In this document: one piece after another, positions 1 through 8,091 of the stretch | Layout of the letters: every line of letters starts with the position of its first letter | Numbering within the stretch: position 1 is the first letter of the stretch | DNA from: Myxococcota bacterium | GTDB lineage: Bacteria > Myxococcota_A > UBA9160 > UBA6930 | Length of the DNA stretch: 64,000 bases | Direction: 5' to 3' | Assembly (NCBI GenBank): GCA_028277885.1 | Contig: JANQFK010000070.1 | Coordinates: 1-64,000, forward strand | Made by a program: the position numbers and the translations under genes | Notes under the pieces: generated by a model | What the model was told of the DNA's origin: nothing | The model's database searches: none | Seen by the model: the letters and a program-made list of their open reading frames with translations, nothing else

Positions 1-560
1 TCGGCAGCGTGCCCGTCGCCGCCGGGGGCGAGGTGTTCCTGAGCCGCAAGGAGGCGATCGCGGCGGCGTTCCCGGGAGCGGCGCGCGTAGACCGGCGCAC
101 CGTCGTCCTGGACGACGCCCAGGCCGAGGCGATCGAGGGGCGCGCCAAGGCCCGCCTCGATACGCGCCTCGTCACCATCTACACCGGCTTCCACGAAGAC
201 GGGATGATGGGCTACGCGTTCATCGACATCCACACCGTGCGCACGCTGCCCGAGGCGTTCATGGTGGTGCTCACGCCCGACGGCCGCGTGCGCAGCCTGC
301 GCCTGCTGGCCTTCTACGAGCCCCAGGAGTACCGGCCCCCGGACCGCTGGCTCGAGCAGTTCGAGCAGGAGCGGCTCGGCCCGGAGCTGCGCCTCCAGGG
401 CAAGATCCACGGCATCTCCGGCTCGACGCTCTCCTCGCGTGCCGTCACCTCGGCGGTGCGACGCACCCTCGCGCTCTGGGAGGTGATGCTGAAGGGCGAC
501 GGCGAGGATCCCTCCCTGGCGGCGGAGCCCGCCGGCGCGCCGCCGACCCCGGGCCGCTAG
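1..560 (+). CDS. FMN-binding domain protein (5' partial)
   Basis: Electron-transfer protein of the covalent-FMN (NqrC/RnfG FMN-binding) type. The frame is open to the left edge, so the N-terminus, probably an export signal, is missing; the first in-window start-like codon is a GTG at 9. Counting from there, an S-G-S-T-L-S-S motif lies at residues 137-143. It matches the Ser/Thr-Gly-Ala-Thr type motif that ApbE enzymes flavinylate, with Thr140 the likely FMN acceptor. The next two genes are a small membrane protein (3 nt gap) and an ApbE flavin transferase, which supports a flavinylated redox protein acting outside the cytoplasmic membrane. The electron donor and acceptor cannot be inferred from what is visible. 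Confidence 0.8.
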   Translation, partial: GSVPVAAGGEVFLSRKEAIAAAFPGAARVDRRTVVLDDAQAEAIEGRAKARLDTRLVTIYTGFHEDGMMGYAFIDIHTVRTLPEAFMVVLTPDGRVRSLRLLAFYEPQEYRPPDRWLEQFEQERLGPELRLQGKIHGISGSTLSSRAVTSAVRRTLALWEVMLKGDGEDPSLAAEPAGAPPTPGR

Positions 561-563
561 GCG

Positions 564-1088
564 TTGCGCTTCGTCATCACCGGCGAGTGGCGGCGCAACA
601 CGCTGCTCCAGACCATCATCGTGCTGTACGTGGTCTACGTGGGCGGGCTCTGGCTCACCAACGCGCTGCTCTACTTCAACAAGATGAGCCTCTACCCCTC
701 CTCGGTGGTGTCCTACTACCTGGGCAACGAGGAGAAGTTCCTCTCACCGCGCACCTACCAGGGGCTCCTCGAGGTCTCCCACTTCCACCTGTTCGCCATG
801 GGGATGCTGCTCCTGGTCCTCACCCACCTGATGCTGTTCGTCCCCATCCGGAACTCCACCAAGGCGTGGCTGATCGCGTTGCCCTTCTTCTCGGCGCTCC
901 TCGACGAGGGCTCGGGCTGGGCGGTGCGCTTCGTGCACCCGCTGTTCGCCTGGACCAAGGTGGCGGGCTTCCTGCTCCTCCAGGGCAGCCTGGGCGCGCT
1001 GATGGTGATCTCGCTGTGGGCGGTCTTCGGCGGCAGCGCCCGGGCCTATCGGGGGCAGACCGAGGCGGCGGTCGGCGAGCCCTCGTGA
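564..1088 (+). CDS. Small polytopic membrane protein of flavinylation cassette
   Basis: Protein of 174 residues with TTG start, three to four hydrophobic segments (about 15-37, 68-94, 101-113, 131-156) and no recognised enzymatic motif. Histidines H73, H75 and H88 sit in or beside the second hydrophobic segment and H125 before the last. This pattern could ligate haem b, but that is inference. It is sandwiched between an FMN-binding protein and ApbE, and its stop overlaps the ApbE GTG start, so it is probably the membrane partner of the flavinylated protein. I do not recognise a named family. Confidence 0.65.
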   Translation: MRFVITGEWRRNTLLQTIIVLYVVYVGGLWLTNALLYFNKMSLYPSSVVSYYLGNEEKFLSPRTYQGLLEVSHFHLFAMGMLLLVLTHLMLFVPIRNSTKAWLIALPFFSALLDEGSGWAVRFVHPLFAWTKVAGFLLLQGSLGALMVISLWAVFGGSARAYRGQTEAAVGEPS

Positions 1089-2083
1089 GGGCGTGCCTCG
1101 CCGGCGTGGCGCTCGTCGCCGGCGCCTGCGCGGCGACACCGTCCGGCGATCTCGTGAGCGTCTCCGACGGCCGCCCGGCCATGGGGACGCTCCTCGAGAT
1201 CACCCTGGTGGGCCGTGCCGGCGAGGTCTCCCGCGCCGACCTCGAGCCGCTCTTCGCCGAGGTGGACCGGCTCGAGCGCATCCTCACCCGCTGGGACGCG
1301 GCGAGCGCGCTCTCCACCCTGAACGCCGCGGCGGGCTCCGGCTCCCGGGCGGTTCCGCCGGAGCTCGCGCGCATCCTCGCGGACTGCGTGACCTGGTCGC
1401 GCGAAACCGGCGGCAGCTTCGACGTCACCGTGGGCGCGCTGGTGGCGCTCTGGCGCGAGGCCGGCCGCCGCGGGCGGCTGCCGACCGCGGCCGAGGCCGA
1501 CGCGGCCCGCGCCGCGGTGGGGGCCGCGAAGCTCGGCCTGGGCGCCGACGGCCGGGTCGCGCTGCCCGCCGGGATGGCGCTCGACCTCGACGGCGTCGCC
1601 AAGGGCTGGGCGCTGGATCGCGTCGCCGGGCGGCTGCGCGGGAGCGGCGTCGCCGGCGCGCTCCTCGACTTCGGCGGCAGCTCCGTGGTGGCGATCGGGC
1701 GCCCCGCCGACGCTCCGCACTGGCGCACCCTGCTGCGCGGCGCCGGCGACGCACCCGCGGGCGTGCTCACGCTCCGGGATCGCGCGCTCTCGGTCTCGGG
1801 CAGCCTCGGCGAGTGGAGCGAGATCGAGGGGCGTCGCTACGGCCACGTCATCGACCCGCGCAACGGCGAGCCGCTGAGCCGCGCCTTCCAGGCCGCCGTC
1901 CTGGCGCCCGGGGCGGGCGAGGCCGAGGCCTGGAGCAAGGCGCTCCTCGTGCTCGGCGCCGAGGAGGGCATCGCGCGCCTCGCCGAGCGGCCCGGCCTCG
2001 AGGGCATGCTGATCGACGAGGCCGGCCGCCGCCTCGCGACGCCCGGCTTCGCCGCCGCGTTCGATCCCGTGGACCGCCCCTAG
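1085..2083 (+). CDS. apbE: FAD:protein FMN transferase (ApbE family), lipoprotein
   Basis: Transfers FMN from FAD to a Thr/Ser of an exported partner protein, here most likely the FMN-binding protein two genes upstream. At 332 aa the length is typical. The GTG start at 1085 overlaps the upstream TGA and gives a lipoprotein signal peptide ending in V-A-G-A-C (Cys15), so the enzyme should be anchored on the outer face of a membrane. Family motifs seen: M-G-T (33-35), F-D-V-T-V-G near 112, D-L-D-G-V-A-K-G (167-174), and H-V-I-D-P-R-N-G (254-261), which contributes FAD/Mg binding. The 3' end overlaps the convergent diiron gene by 4 nt. Confidence 0.92.
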   Translation: MRACLAGVALVAGACAATPSGDLVSVSDGRPAMGTLLEITLVGRAGEVSRADLEPLFAEVDRLERILTRWDAASALSTLNAAAGSGSRAVPPELARILADCVTWSRETGGSFDVTVGALVALWREAGRRGRLPTAAEADAARAAVGAAKLGLGADGRVALPAGMALDLDGVAKGWALDRVAGRLRGSGVAGALLDFGGSSVVAIGRPADAPHWRTLLRGAGDAPAGVLTLRDRALSVSGSLGEWSEIEGRRYGHVIDPRNGEPLSRAFQAAVLAPGAGEAEAWSKALLVLGAEEGIARLAERPGLEGMLIDEAGRRLATPGFAAAFDPVDRP

Positions 2084-3189
2084 AGCGTCTCGTAGCCCTC
2101 GTTCACCCAGGCCTCGAGGTCCTCGGGCACGTGCTTGGGGTCGCGCTCGAGGTCCGCCATGGCCTCGCCGAAGTTGGCGCGGAACATGTCCTCGAAGTGG
2201 CCCTGGATGCGCTCGCTGAAGAGCCCGATGGTGCGCAGGGTCGGGATCACGAAGCCCCGGATCGGGCCGAAGCGCCCGCCGGTGCGCGCGAGGGACTCGC
2301 GGATCTTCTCGCGCTCCCTGGAGAGGGCACCCAGGGCCTCGGCGGGGTCCACGCCGGCGGCCTCCCAGAGCTTGAGCGCGGTCTGGCGGAACGACATGCC
2401 GGCCCGGGAGTCCACGAGGAGCCGCGCCGACTCGAAGGCGAAGTCCTCGATGCCGGCCTTCTCCTGCTCGTCCAGGGTGGGGACCACGGCGGTCAGGTAC
2501 TTGATGCCGTAGCCGGTGTGCCGCGCCTCGTCCCGGGAGACGTAGGTGAGGAGCTTCTCGAGCAGGCGCTCCTCGGTGGTGTTGCGCATGTCGCGGAAGG
2601 AGAAGAGCGCGAGGCCCTCGGTCACCACCTGCATCCCCACCGCCTTCTTCATCCAGCTGTCGGTCTCGAGCACGCCGTCGAGGAGCTTCTTCAGGCCGGG
2701 GGCGATGGGCTGCACCTCGTCGAGCTTGCGCACGTAGGCGGCGAAGGCCTCCACGTGGCGCGCCTCGTCCAGGGTCTGGGTGGAGGCGTAGAACTTGCCG
2801 TCCATGTGGGGCACGGCCGCGACGAGCTGGGCCGCCACCATGAGCGCGCCCTGCTCGCCGTGCAGGAAGTTCGAGAGCAGGAAGGCGGCGCTGCGCCGCG
2901 AGATCTCCCAGCGCGTCTCCTGGGGCAGGGCCTTCCAGAAGTCGGTCTCGGAGATCGGGATGCCGCCCATGGAGAAGGTGCGCGAGAAGGCCTCGCGGTC
3001 GATCTCGTGCTCCCAGTCGAGGTCGCGCATCGCGACCCACTGCCGCTCGAGCGCGTTGGCGTACAGGGTGCGCAGCTGGTCGATCTCGCTGTCGTAGTTC
3101 CAGTTGTAGATGGCCTCCATGGCCGACTTCACGCCCTCGGTCTGGATGGGATGCTTCGAGGGGAGCTCGCTGCGGATCTCGCTGGCCAT
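2080..3189 (-). CDS. R2-like/ferritin-like diiron protein
   Basis: Protein of 369 aa with a complete carboxylate-bridged diiron signature in a ferritin-like helical bundle: Glu112, then Glu142-x2-His145 (D-E-A-R-H), Glu191, and Glu221-x2-His224 (second D-E-A-R-H). Ribonucleotide reductase R2 proteins and several N-/C-oxygenases share this spacing. No NrdA partner is adjacent, so an oxygenase or oxidase role is more likely than RNR; the substrate is unknown. The gene is 13 nt downstream of a FadR-type regulator on the same strand, suggesting one autoregulated operon. It converges with apbE with a 4 nt overlap. Confidence 0.75.
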   Translation of the reverse strand: MASEIRSELPSKHPIQTEGVKSAMEAIYNWNYDSEIDQLRTLYANALERQWVAMRDLDWEHEIDREAFSRTFSMGGIPISETDFWKALPQETRWEISRRSAAFLLSNFLHGEQGALMVAAQLVAAVPHMDGKFYASTQTLDEARHVEAFAAYVRKLDEVQPIAPGLKKLLDGVLETDSWMKKAVGMQVVTEGLALFSFRDMRNTTEERLLEKLLTYVSRDEARHTGYGIKYLTAVVPTLDEQEKAGIEDFAFESARLLVDSRAGMSFRQTALKLWEAAGVDPAEALGALSREREKIRESLARTGGRFGPIRGFVIPTLRTIGLFSERIQGHFEDMFRANFGEAMADLERDPKHVPEDLEAWVNEGYETL

Positions 3190-3202
3190 TCGGTCCTCCG
3201 TG

Positions 3203-3970
3203 TCAGTCGCTGGGCGCGGGCGCGCCGGGGGCGTCGCCGTGGTGGGCTTCTTCGGGGTCTCGCTCGGCGTGGAGCGTGGAGAGGGCGTCGAGGACGCGGG
3301 TGCGGTTCATCCGCAGCAGCGCGCGCACCGCCTCCTCGGCGGCCGCGGCGTCGCGCGCCCCGATGGCGCGGTCGAGCCGGCGCGTCACCGGCGCCAGCAG
3401 CTCGCTGGGCGGCCGCAGCCGCTTGCGCACCTCGCGGAAGCGCGGCTCGAACAGCGGGTTCACCGCGTTGCGGGCCAGGCGCAGCACGAGGTTGCGGCTG
3501 GCGCGGGCGATCAGGTCGAGCAGCTCGGCGGCACCGTCGATGAAGGCGTCGTCGCTCGCGGCGGGGGCGGCGAGGCGCGCCACCAGGGTGCGGGCCGCGG
3601 TGATCTCGTCCTCGTCGGCGCGCTCCACGGCGAGGCGGGTCGCGCCCGCGACGAGCAGCTCGTGCACGTCGAGGAGCTGCTCGAGGAGGCCGCGATCCAG
3701 CCGGCCGTCCACGAAGACCATGTGGCGCACCACGTCGAGGCTCGCGTGCTCGGCGCCACGCACCGTGGCGCCGCCGCCGTGGCGGATCGCCACCAGGCCC
3801 TGCTGCTCGAGCTTGCGCAGGGCCTCGCGCACCGATCCGCGGTTGGCGCCGAGGCGACCCGCGAGGTCGCGCTCCGCGGGCAGCCGCTCGCCGGGCCGGT
3901 AGGTGCCGCGCAGGATCTCACCGCGCAGGTGGTCGGCGATGGCGTCGTGACGGGGCGCGGCGGTGCTCAG
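3203..3970 (-). CDS. GntR/FadR-family transcriptional regulator
   Basis: N-terminal winged helix-turn-helix (A-E-R-D-L-A followed by R-G-S-V-R-E-A-L-R-K-L, the recognition region) and a C-terminal all-helical FCD-like ligand domain. The only GTG in frame (3832) lies inside the HTH, so the true start must be upstream, yet no ATG/GTG/TTG exists before the in-frame stop at 4022. A CTG at 3970, preceded by GAGGAG at 9 nt spacing, gives a full-length HTH and is my choice (255 aa). The operator-like palindrome at 3995-4009 lies just upstream, consistent with autoregulation and control of the downstream diiron gene. The start codon is the uncertain part. Confidence 0.75.
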   Translation of the reverse strand: MSTAAPRHDAIADHLRGEILRGTYRPGERLPAERDLAGRLGANRGSVREALRKLEQQGLVAIRHGGGATVRGAEHASLDVVRHMVFVDGRLDRGLLEQLLDVHELLVAGATRLAVERADEDEITAARTLVARLAAPAASDDAFIDGAAELLDLIARASRNLVLRLARNAVNPLFEPRFREVRKRLRPPSELLAPVTRRLDRAIGARDAAAAEEAVRALLRMNRTRVLDALSTLHAERDPEEAHHGDAPGAPAPSD

Positions 3971-3994
3971 CGGCCGGGTCTCCTCGGGCCTCGC

Positions 3995-4009
3995 AGTGGT
4001 CCGACCACT
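3995..4009. promoter_or_regulatory. FadR-type operator palindrome
   Basis: Perfect palindrome AGTGGT-CCG-ACCACT containing TGGT-N3-ACCA, the half-site layout typical of FadR-subfamily GntR operators. It is 25 nt upstream of the proposed CTG start of the FadR-type regulator. Binding by that regulator is inferred from position and motif. Confidence 0.6.
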
Positions 4010-4068
4010 TCTACCGCCGGTTCAGTAACGGGTCAAGCGAAAAAGGGGCGCCCCGGTCTCGGGCGGGC

Positions 4069-4707
4069 TCAGCCCTCCAGCGCCGGGCCGTCCTCGAGCA
4101 CCACCAGCCGTGGCGGTCCGGGAGCGGCCGGGGCCGAGGGCCCCGGCGGCAGCAGCTCGGCGCACTCGGCGAGGGCGGCCCGCAGCCCCCCCGGCACGTC
4201 GTCGCGGGCGAGGCCCTCGCGCACCGGCGCGACGAGCTCGGGCCAGTGGCGCCCGGGCGCCAGGCTGCGGCGCGCGGCCTCGCCGGCGAGCACCAGCACG
4301 CGGCGCTCGAGGAGCGCGACGAAGACCAGCACCCCGCCCTCGGCGTCGCGCTGCGCGGCGAAGATGCGATCGGCGCGGTCCCGCGCCCGGGCCTCGAGGT
4401 CGGCGGGGGGCACGAGGGTGCGCAGCACGGGGCCGGTGCGCGCCAGGGCGAGGCCGAGTGCGAGGGCGAGCCCCTGGGCGCCGAGGTAGGCGGCGAGGGG
4501 GAGCGGCGCCGCGAAGGCGCCGAGCCCGAGCAGCGCGAGGGCGGCGAGCCAGACGCCGAGGCGCCAGCGCCAGCCGTCGTAGTCGTCGCACGCCCCCACC
4601 ACCGCCACGCGGATCTCCGCACCGGACTGCTCCCGCGCCTCGACCACGGCCCGCTCGAGGGCGAGGCGCTCGGCGGGATCGATGCGCCGCGAGGTGCGCG
4701 CGCTCAC
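4069..4707 (-). CDS. TPM-domain membrane protein
   Basis: Protein of 212 aa starting GTG, which overlaps the stop of the upstream gene (GTGA). It begins with a TPM/Psb32-type region (S-G-A-E-I-R-V near residues 28-34) split by two hydrophobic segments at about 51-68 and 70-90, and ends with the second half of the domain and a Pro/Ala-rich tail. Bacterial TPM proteins of this compact kind usually sit next to a YgcG-like partner; biochemical roles are poorly established. The only neighbour in the operon is a small Gly-rich membrane protein. No function is assigned beyond the domain. Confidence 0.6.
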   Translation of the reverse strand: MSARTSRRIDPAERLALERAVVEAREQSGAEIRVAVVGACDDYDGWRWRLGVWLAALALLGLGAFAAPLPLAAYLGAQGLALALGLALARTGPVLRTLVPPADLEARARDRADRIFAAQRDAEGGVLVFVALLERRVLVLAGEAARRSLAPGRHWPELVAPVREGLARDDVPGGLRAALAECAELLPPGPSAPAAPGPPRLVVLEDGPALEG

Positions 4708-5045
4708 CAGCGCTCCGACGCCACCACCCGGGAGCCCGCACCCAGGCCGGCGGGGCCGAGGGTCCCGAGACCGGCTCCGCGCCGGGAGCCGCCGGAGCGT
4801 CCCAGCCCGGCGAGCGCCGCTCCCAGGCCGGCGGCCAGGCCGGCGTCCGCCGGCGACGCCAGCACCAGCCCGGGCCCCGTGGCGAGCGCCAGCAGCAGCG
4901 CGGCCCCGAGCCCCGCCCCCAGTGCGCCGACGGCGAGGGCGAGGGCGCGGCGTCCGCGGCCGAGCGCCAGCCGCCCCAGGCCGCCCGCCGCGACCACGCA
5001 GAAGAGCAGCGCGGCGAGCTCGTCGAAGGTGGGGATCAGCGGCAC
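4704..5045 (-). CDS. Small Gly/Ala-rich membrane protein
   Basis: Protein of 113 aa, GTG start, with one hydrophobic stretch near residues 8-25 and a second near 33-60, then a Gly/Ser/Arg-rich C-terminus. It is translationally coupled to the TPM-domain gene by a 4 nt overlap. The Gly-rich tail recalls the C-terminus of YgcG-type TPM proteins, and this could be a reduced partner, but no TPM domain is visible. Strand choice rests on the coupling and the clean hydrophobic pattern. Function unknown. Confidence 0.5.
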   Translation of the reverse strand: MPLIPTFDELAALLFCVVAAGGLGRLALGRGRRALALAVGALGAGLGAALLLALATGPGLVLASPADAGLAAGLGAALAGLGRSGGSRRGAGLGTLGPAGLGAGSRVVASERW

Positions 5046-5146
5046 CTCCTCGGCGTAGACCGCGGCAGGGTACCGGATCCGACGCCCGATCCAGGCGGGA
5101 TCCGCGGCGCCTCAAGCCCCGTGCGGAGCCCGCCGAGAAATCCCCC

Positions 5147-5299
5147 ATGCCCGACGTGAGCTGCCCCATCTGCAACGCCGACGTGCCCATGACCGGCGAC
5201 GAGAGGCAGGGCGAGGAGGTGTTCTGCGCCTACTGCGCCGCGCCCCTCGTGGTGAAGGGCAAGGGCGACGACGAGATCGAGCTGGAAGAGGACTGCTGA
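5147..5299 (+). CDS. LysW-like zinc-ribbon mini-protein
   Basis: Protein of 50 aa with two C-x2-C pairs (C-P-I-C at residues 6-9 and C-A-Y-C at 27-30), followed by an acidic tail rich in Asp/Glu. The layout is that of LysW/amino-group carrier proteins: small zinc ribbon, then acidic C-terminal tail. True LysW ends in a Glu that carries the amino-acid substrate, whereas this protein ends in Glu-Glu-Asp-Cys. No LysX/LysZ-type partner genes are adjacent. It may instead be a simple zinc-ribbon protein. The ATG at 5147 is chosen because the Zn fold begins immediately after. Confidence 0.6.
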   Translation: MPDVSCPICNADVPMTGDERQGEEVFCAYCAAPLVVKGKGDDEIELEEDC

Positions 5300-5312
5300 C
5301 GGCCCGCGGCGC

Positions 5313-6080
5313 TCAGCCCGCGATCGTCATGCCCCCGTCGCACAGCAGCACCTGGCCGGTCACCAGGTCCGAGCCCTCGATCAGGCTCAGGATCGCGTCG
5401 CGCACGTCCTCCGGGTCGCACACACGGCCCAGGGGCGAGCGCTGCTCCATGGCGGTCTTCACCGCCTCGTAGACCGGCTCGCCGAGGCCCTCGCGCAGCC
5501 AGCGGCCCGTGATGAAGCCCGGCGCCACGGCGTTCACGCGCACCGCCGGGCCGAACACCCGGGCCAGGATCACGGTCAGGATGTTGAGGCCCGCCTTGCT
5601 GGCGCAGTAGGGGATCGAGCTTCCGACCCCGGCCACGCCGGCCACGCTCGACACGTTCACGATCTCGCCGCCGCCGTCGGCGGTCAGCGCGTCCTTGGCG
5701 GCGCGGGCGCACTGGAAGGGCCCCTTGAGGTTCACTCCGAGAATCCGCTCCCAGTCCCCGTCCGTGATCTTCTCGAGCTCGGCATGGGCCGCGAAGGTGG
5801 TGGTGCCGGCGTTGTTCACCAGCACGTCGAGGCGGCCGAGCTCGGCGACGCTGCGCTCCACCAGGGCGCGGCAGTCCGCGTCCTCGGCCACGTCGGCCCG
5901 GACCGCCAGCCCCGCGACCCCCTTCTTGCGCACCTCCTCGGCGGTGGCCTCGGCGGCCTCCTGCGACCGGCTGTAGTTCACCACCACCGAGCAGCCGCGC
6001 TCGGCGAGGGCCAGCGCCGTGGCTCGCCCCACTCCCGTTCCCCCGCCCGTCACCAGGGCGGCCTTTCCGGCCAGATCCAC
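5313..6080 (-). CDS. SDR-family oxidoreductase (FabG-like)
   Basis: NAD(P)-dependent short-chain dehydrogenase/reductase, 255 aa, complete. Rossmann glycine motif T-G-G-G-T-G-V-G at 11-18, N-N-A-G at 89-92, and active-site Ser near 144 with Tyr158 and Lys162 in Y-C-A-S-K. The C-terminus carries the usual G-Q-V-L-x-x-D-G-G segment. It is similar to 3-oxoacyl-ACP reductases, but stand-alone SDRs of this type reduce many substrates, and no fatty-acid synthesis gene is adjacent. It sits 9 nt upstream of a small exported protein on the same strand order (6090-6506 precedes it in transcription). Confidence 0.85.
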   Translation of the reverse strand: MDLAGKAALVTGGGTGVGRATALALAERGCSVVVNYSRSQEAAEATAEEVRKKGVAGLAVRADVAEDADCRALVERSVAELGRLDVLVNNAGTTTFAAHAELEKITDGDWERILGVNLKGPFQCARAAKDALTADGGGEIVNVSSVAGVAGVGSSIPYCASKAGLNILTVILARVFGPAVRVNAVAPGFITGRWLREGLGEPVYEAVKTAMEQRSPLGRVCDPEDVRDAILSLIEGSDLVTGQVLLCDGGMTIAG

Positions 6081-6089
6081 GGCAGCCTC

Positions 6090-6506
6090 CTAGCGCGGCA
6101 CCAGGCGCATGATGTTGGCGCCCGGGCCTCCGAAGGGATGAATCAGCACGTCCTGCCAGCCGTACTTCTCGCGCATGGTGCCGGAGACCCGCCGGCGCAG
6201 GGCGTCGTCGTCCACGTGCTCGATCCGCATGGGGTGCACGGCGCCGCCGATCTCGAGCTTCACGTTGGGGTTGCGCTGGATGTTGCGGAACCAGCGCGAG
6301 CGACCCGTGCGGATGTAGCCCTGGCCGTCCACCACGGCGATCCACAGCTTGGTCCAGCGCTCGCTCGCGTCCTGGTCGAGGGTCATGATGCGGGGCACGC
6401 GCTCGTCGGCCACGGCGTTCCAGTCGAACGCGGCCGCCGGCGTCGTCCCGACCAGCGCGCCCGCCAGGCCGGCGAGCAGGGCCGCGCGGATCCGGCTTCG
6501 AGCCAT
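6090..6506 (-). CDS. Exported PNPOx-like (DUF2255-type) small protein
   Basis: Protein of 138 aa. ATG at 6506 is preceded by GAGGAGG and starts a clear signal peptide (positive residues, hydrophobic run, T-P-A-A-A cleavage region near residue 25). The mature part (W-I-A-V-V-D-G-Q-G-Y-I-R-T-G, then W-F-R-N-I-Q-R-N-P) fits the split-barrel fold of pyridoxamine-phosphate-oxidase/deazaflavin-type proteins that read surface-accessible flavin or F420. Export of such a domain is unusual. The substrate is unknown. Confidence 0.55.
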   Translation of the reverse strand: MARSRIRAALLAGLAGALVGTTPAAAFDWNAVADERVPRIMTLDQDASERWTKLWIAVVDGQGYIRTGRSRWFRNIQRNPNVKLEIGGAVHPMRIEHVDDDALRRRVSGTMREKYGWQDVLIHPFGGPGANIMRLVPR

Positions 6507-6517
6507 GGACGTCCTCC

Positions 6518-7078
6518 TCATCCCCGCGCGGCCTCGCGCAGGCGCGGGGTCAGCTCCGCGAGGAGCGGCGCCTCGGCGTCGCGGGGGGAGAGCTTCGGGT
6601 TCTCGCAGGGCCAGTCGATCCCGATGGCCGGGTCGTTCCAGCGGATCGCGATCTCGTCGCCGGGCCGGTAGACCGAGCCGCTGCACTTGTACTCGACGTC
6701 GGCGTGCTCCGAGAGCACGCAGAAGCCGTGGGCGCAGCCCGGCGGGATCCAGAGCTGTTGGAAGTTCTCGGCCGAGAGGGTGGCGGCGACCCAGCGGCCG
6801 AAGGTGGGCGACTCGGGACGGATGTCCACGGCCACGTCGAACACCTCGCCGTCCACCACCCGCAGCAGCTTGCCCTGGGGATGCTCGAGCTGGGCGTGGA
6901 GGCCGCGCAGGGTGTCGCGCCCCGAGCGCGACTGGTTGTCCTGGACGAACTCCGCGTCGATCCCCGCCTCGGCGTACTTGTGGCTGTGCCAGGTCTCCAG
7001 GAAGAATCCGCGGTCGTCGCGGTGCACGTCGGGCACCACCAGGATCACGTCGGGGATCTCGAGGCGGCGGAACTCCAC
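6518..7078 (-). CDS. rfbC: dTDP-4-dehydrorhamnose 3,5-epimerase
   Basis: Third step of dTDP-L-rhamnose synthesis, 186 aa, complete cupin-type epimerase. Visible motifs: R-G-L-H with catalytic His61, F-D-V-A-V-D-I-R near 80-87, W-I-P-P-G-C-A-H-G-F near 110-119, and the conserved Tyr region around 130. It lies 3 nt downstream of rfbA, so the two form an operon. The rfbB dehydratase and rfbD reductase are absent from the window and must be elsewhere. Confidence 0.93.
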   Translation of the reverse strand: MEFRRLEIPDVILVVPDVHRDDRGFFLETWHSHKYAEAGIDAEFVQDNQSRSGRDTLRGLHAQLEHPQGKLLRVVDGEVFDVAVDIRPESPTFGRWVAATLSAENFQQLWIPPGCAHGFCVLSEHADVEYKCSGSVYRPGDEIAIRWNDPAIGIDWPCENPKLSPRDAEAPLLAELTPRLREAARG

Positions 7079-7081
7079 GGC

Positions 7082-7954
7082 TCAGACGGCCTCGCGGGCG
7101 AGCAGGGCGAGGTACTCGCCGTAGGCGTTCTTCTCCATGCCCCGGGCCAGCCGCAGCAGGTCCTCGCGGCCGATCCAGCCCATGCGGAACGCGATCTCCT
7201 CGACGCAGGAGATCATCAGCCCCTGGCGCTGCTGAACCGCCTGGATGAAGTTGCCGGCCTGGAGCAGGGACTCGTGGGTGCCGGTGTCGAGCCAGGCCAC
7301 GCCGCGCCCGAGGCGCTCCACGCGCAGCGCGCCCTCGCGCAGGTAGGCGAGGTTCACGTCGGTGATCTCGAGCTCGCCGCGGTCCGAGGGCTCGAGCCCC
7401 GCGGCGATCTCCACCACCTGGGAGTCGTAGAAGTAGAGCCCCGTCACCGCGTAGTGGGAGCGCGGCTTCTCGGGCTTCTCGGCGATGCCGATGGCGCGCC
7501 CGTCGGCGTCGAACTCGACCACGCCGTAGCGCTCCGGGTCCGACACCCAGTAGCCGAACACCGTGGCGCCGTCGGTGCGGGCCGCCGCGCGGCGCAGGGT
7601 GCCGGGCAGGCCCTCGCCGAAGAACACGTTGTCGCCCAGGGCCAGCGCAACGGGATCGCCGGCGATGAACTCGCGGCCGATCAGGAACGCCTGGGCGATC
7701 CCCTCGGGCCGCGGCTGCTCGGCGTAGCGGACCTCGAGGCCGATGTGGGAGCCGTCGCCGAGCAGCTCGCGGAAGCCCGGTGCGTCGTGGGGCGTCGTGA
7801 TCACCAGGATCTCGCGGATCCCGGCGAGCATCAGGGTCGCCAGCGGGTAGTAGACGAGGGGCTTGTCGTAGACGGGGAGCAGCTGCTTGCTCACCCCGCG
7901 CGTCGCGGGGTAGAGCCGCGTCCCCGAGCCTCCGGCGAGCAGGATTCCCTTCAT
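7082..7954 (-). CDS. rfbA: Glucose-1-phosphate thymidylyltransferase
   Basis: Makes dTDP-glucose from dTTP and glucose-1-phosphate, the first step of dTDP-rhamnose and other dTDP-sugars. The protein is 290 aa, the usual length. The N-terminus [14 protein letters not shown] is the nucleotidyltransferase signature, followed by the [10 protein letters not shown] motif and the V-A-W-L-D-T-G-T-H region. It is first gene of an operon with rfbC and supplies precursor for LPS or exopolysaccharide. Confidence 0.95.
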   Translation of the reverse strand: MKGILLAGGSGTRLYPATRGVSKQLLPVYDKPLVYYPLATLMLAGIREILVITTPHDAPGFRELLGDGSHIGLEVRYAEQPRPEGIAQAFLIGREFIAGDPVALALGDNVFFGEGLPGTLRRAAARTDGATVFGYWVSDPERYGVVEFDADGRAIGIAEKPEKPRSHYAVTGLYFYDSQVVEIAAGLEPSDRGELEITDVNLAYLREGALRVERLGRGVAWLDTGTHESLLQAGNFIQAVQQRQGLMISCVEEIAFRMGWIGREDLLRLARGMEKNAYGEYLALLAREAV

Positions 7955-8091
7955 GGGGGCGGGATCCTAGCAGCGGCGCTCCGCAGCGGCCGGGGGGCGG
8001 AGACGGGGCCCTCTCCTCGGAGCCTCGGGCTGGCGACGCGCCAGCGGGCGGGCTCCAATCGAGATGGTGCGGAGGCGGGCGGCGGTGTGAC

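Noticed and set aside
2080-3189. Ribonucleotide reductase R2 (nrdB)
   Set aside because: Diiron ligands match, but there is no nrdA nearby and no clear radical Tyr context; kept as R2-like.
1046-3543. Long open frames across apbE and the diiron gene
   Set aside because: Arg/Ala/Gly-rich shadows without conserved motifs; they cover genes with catalytic signatures.
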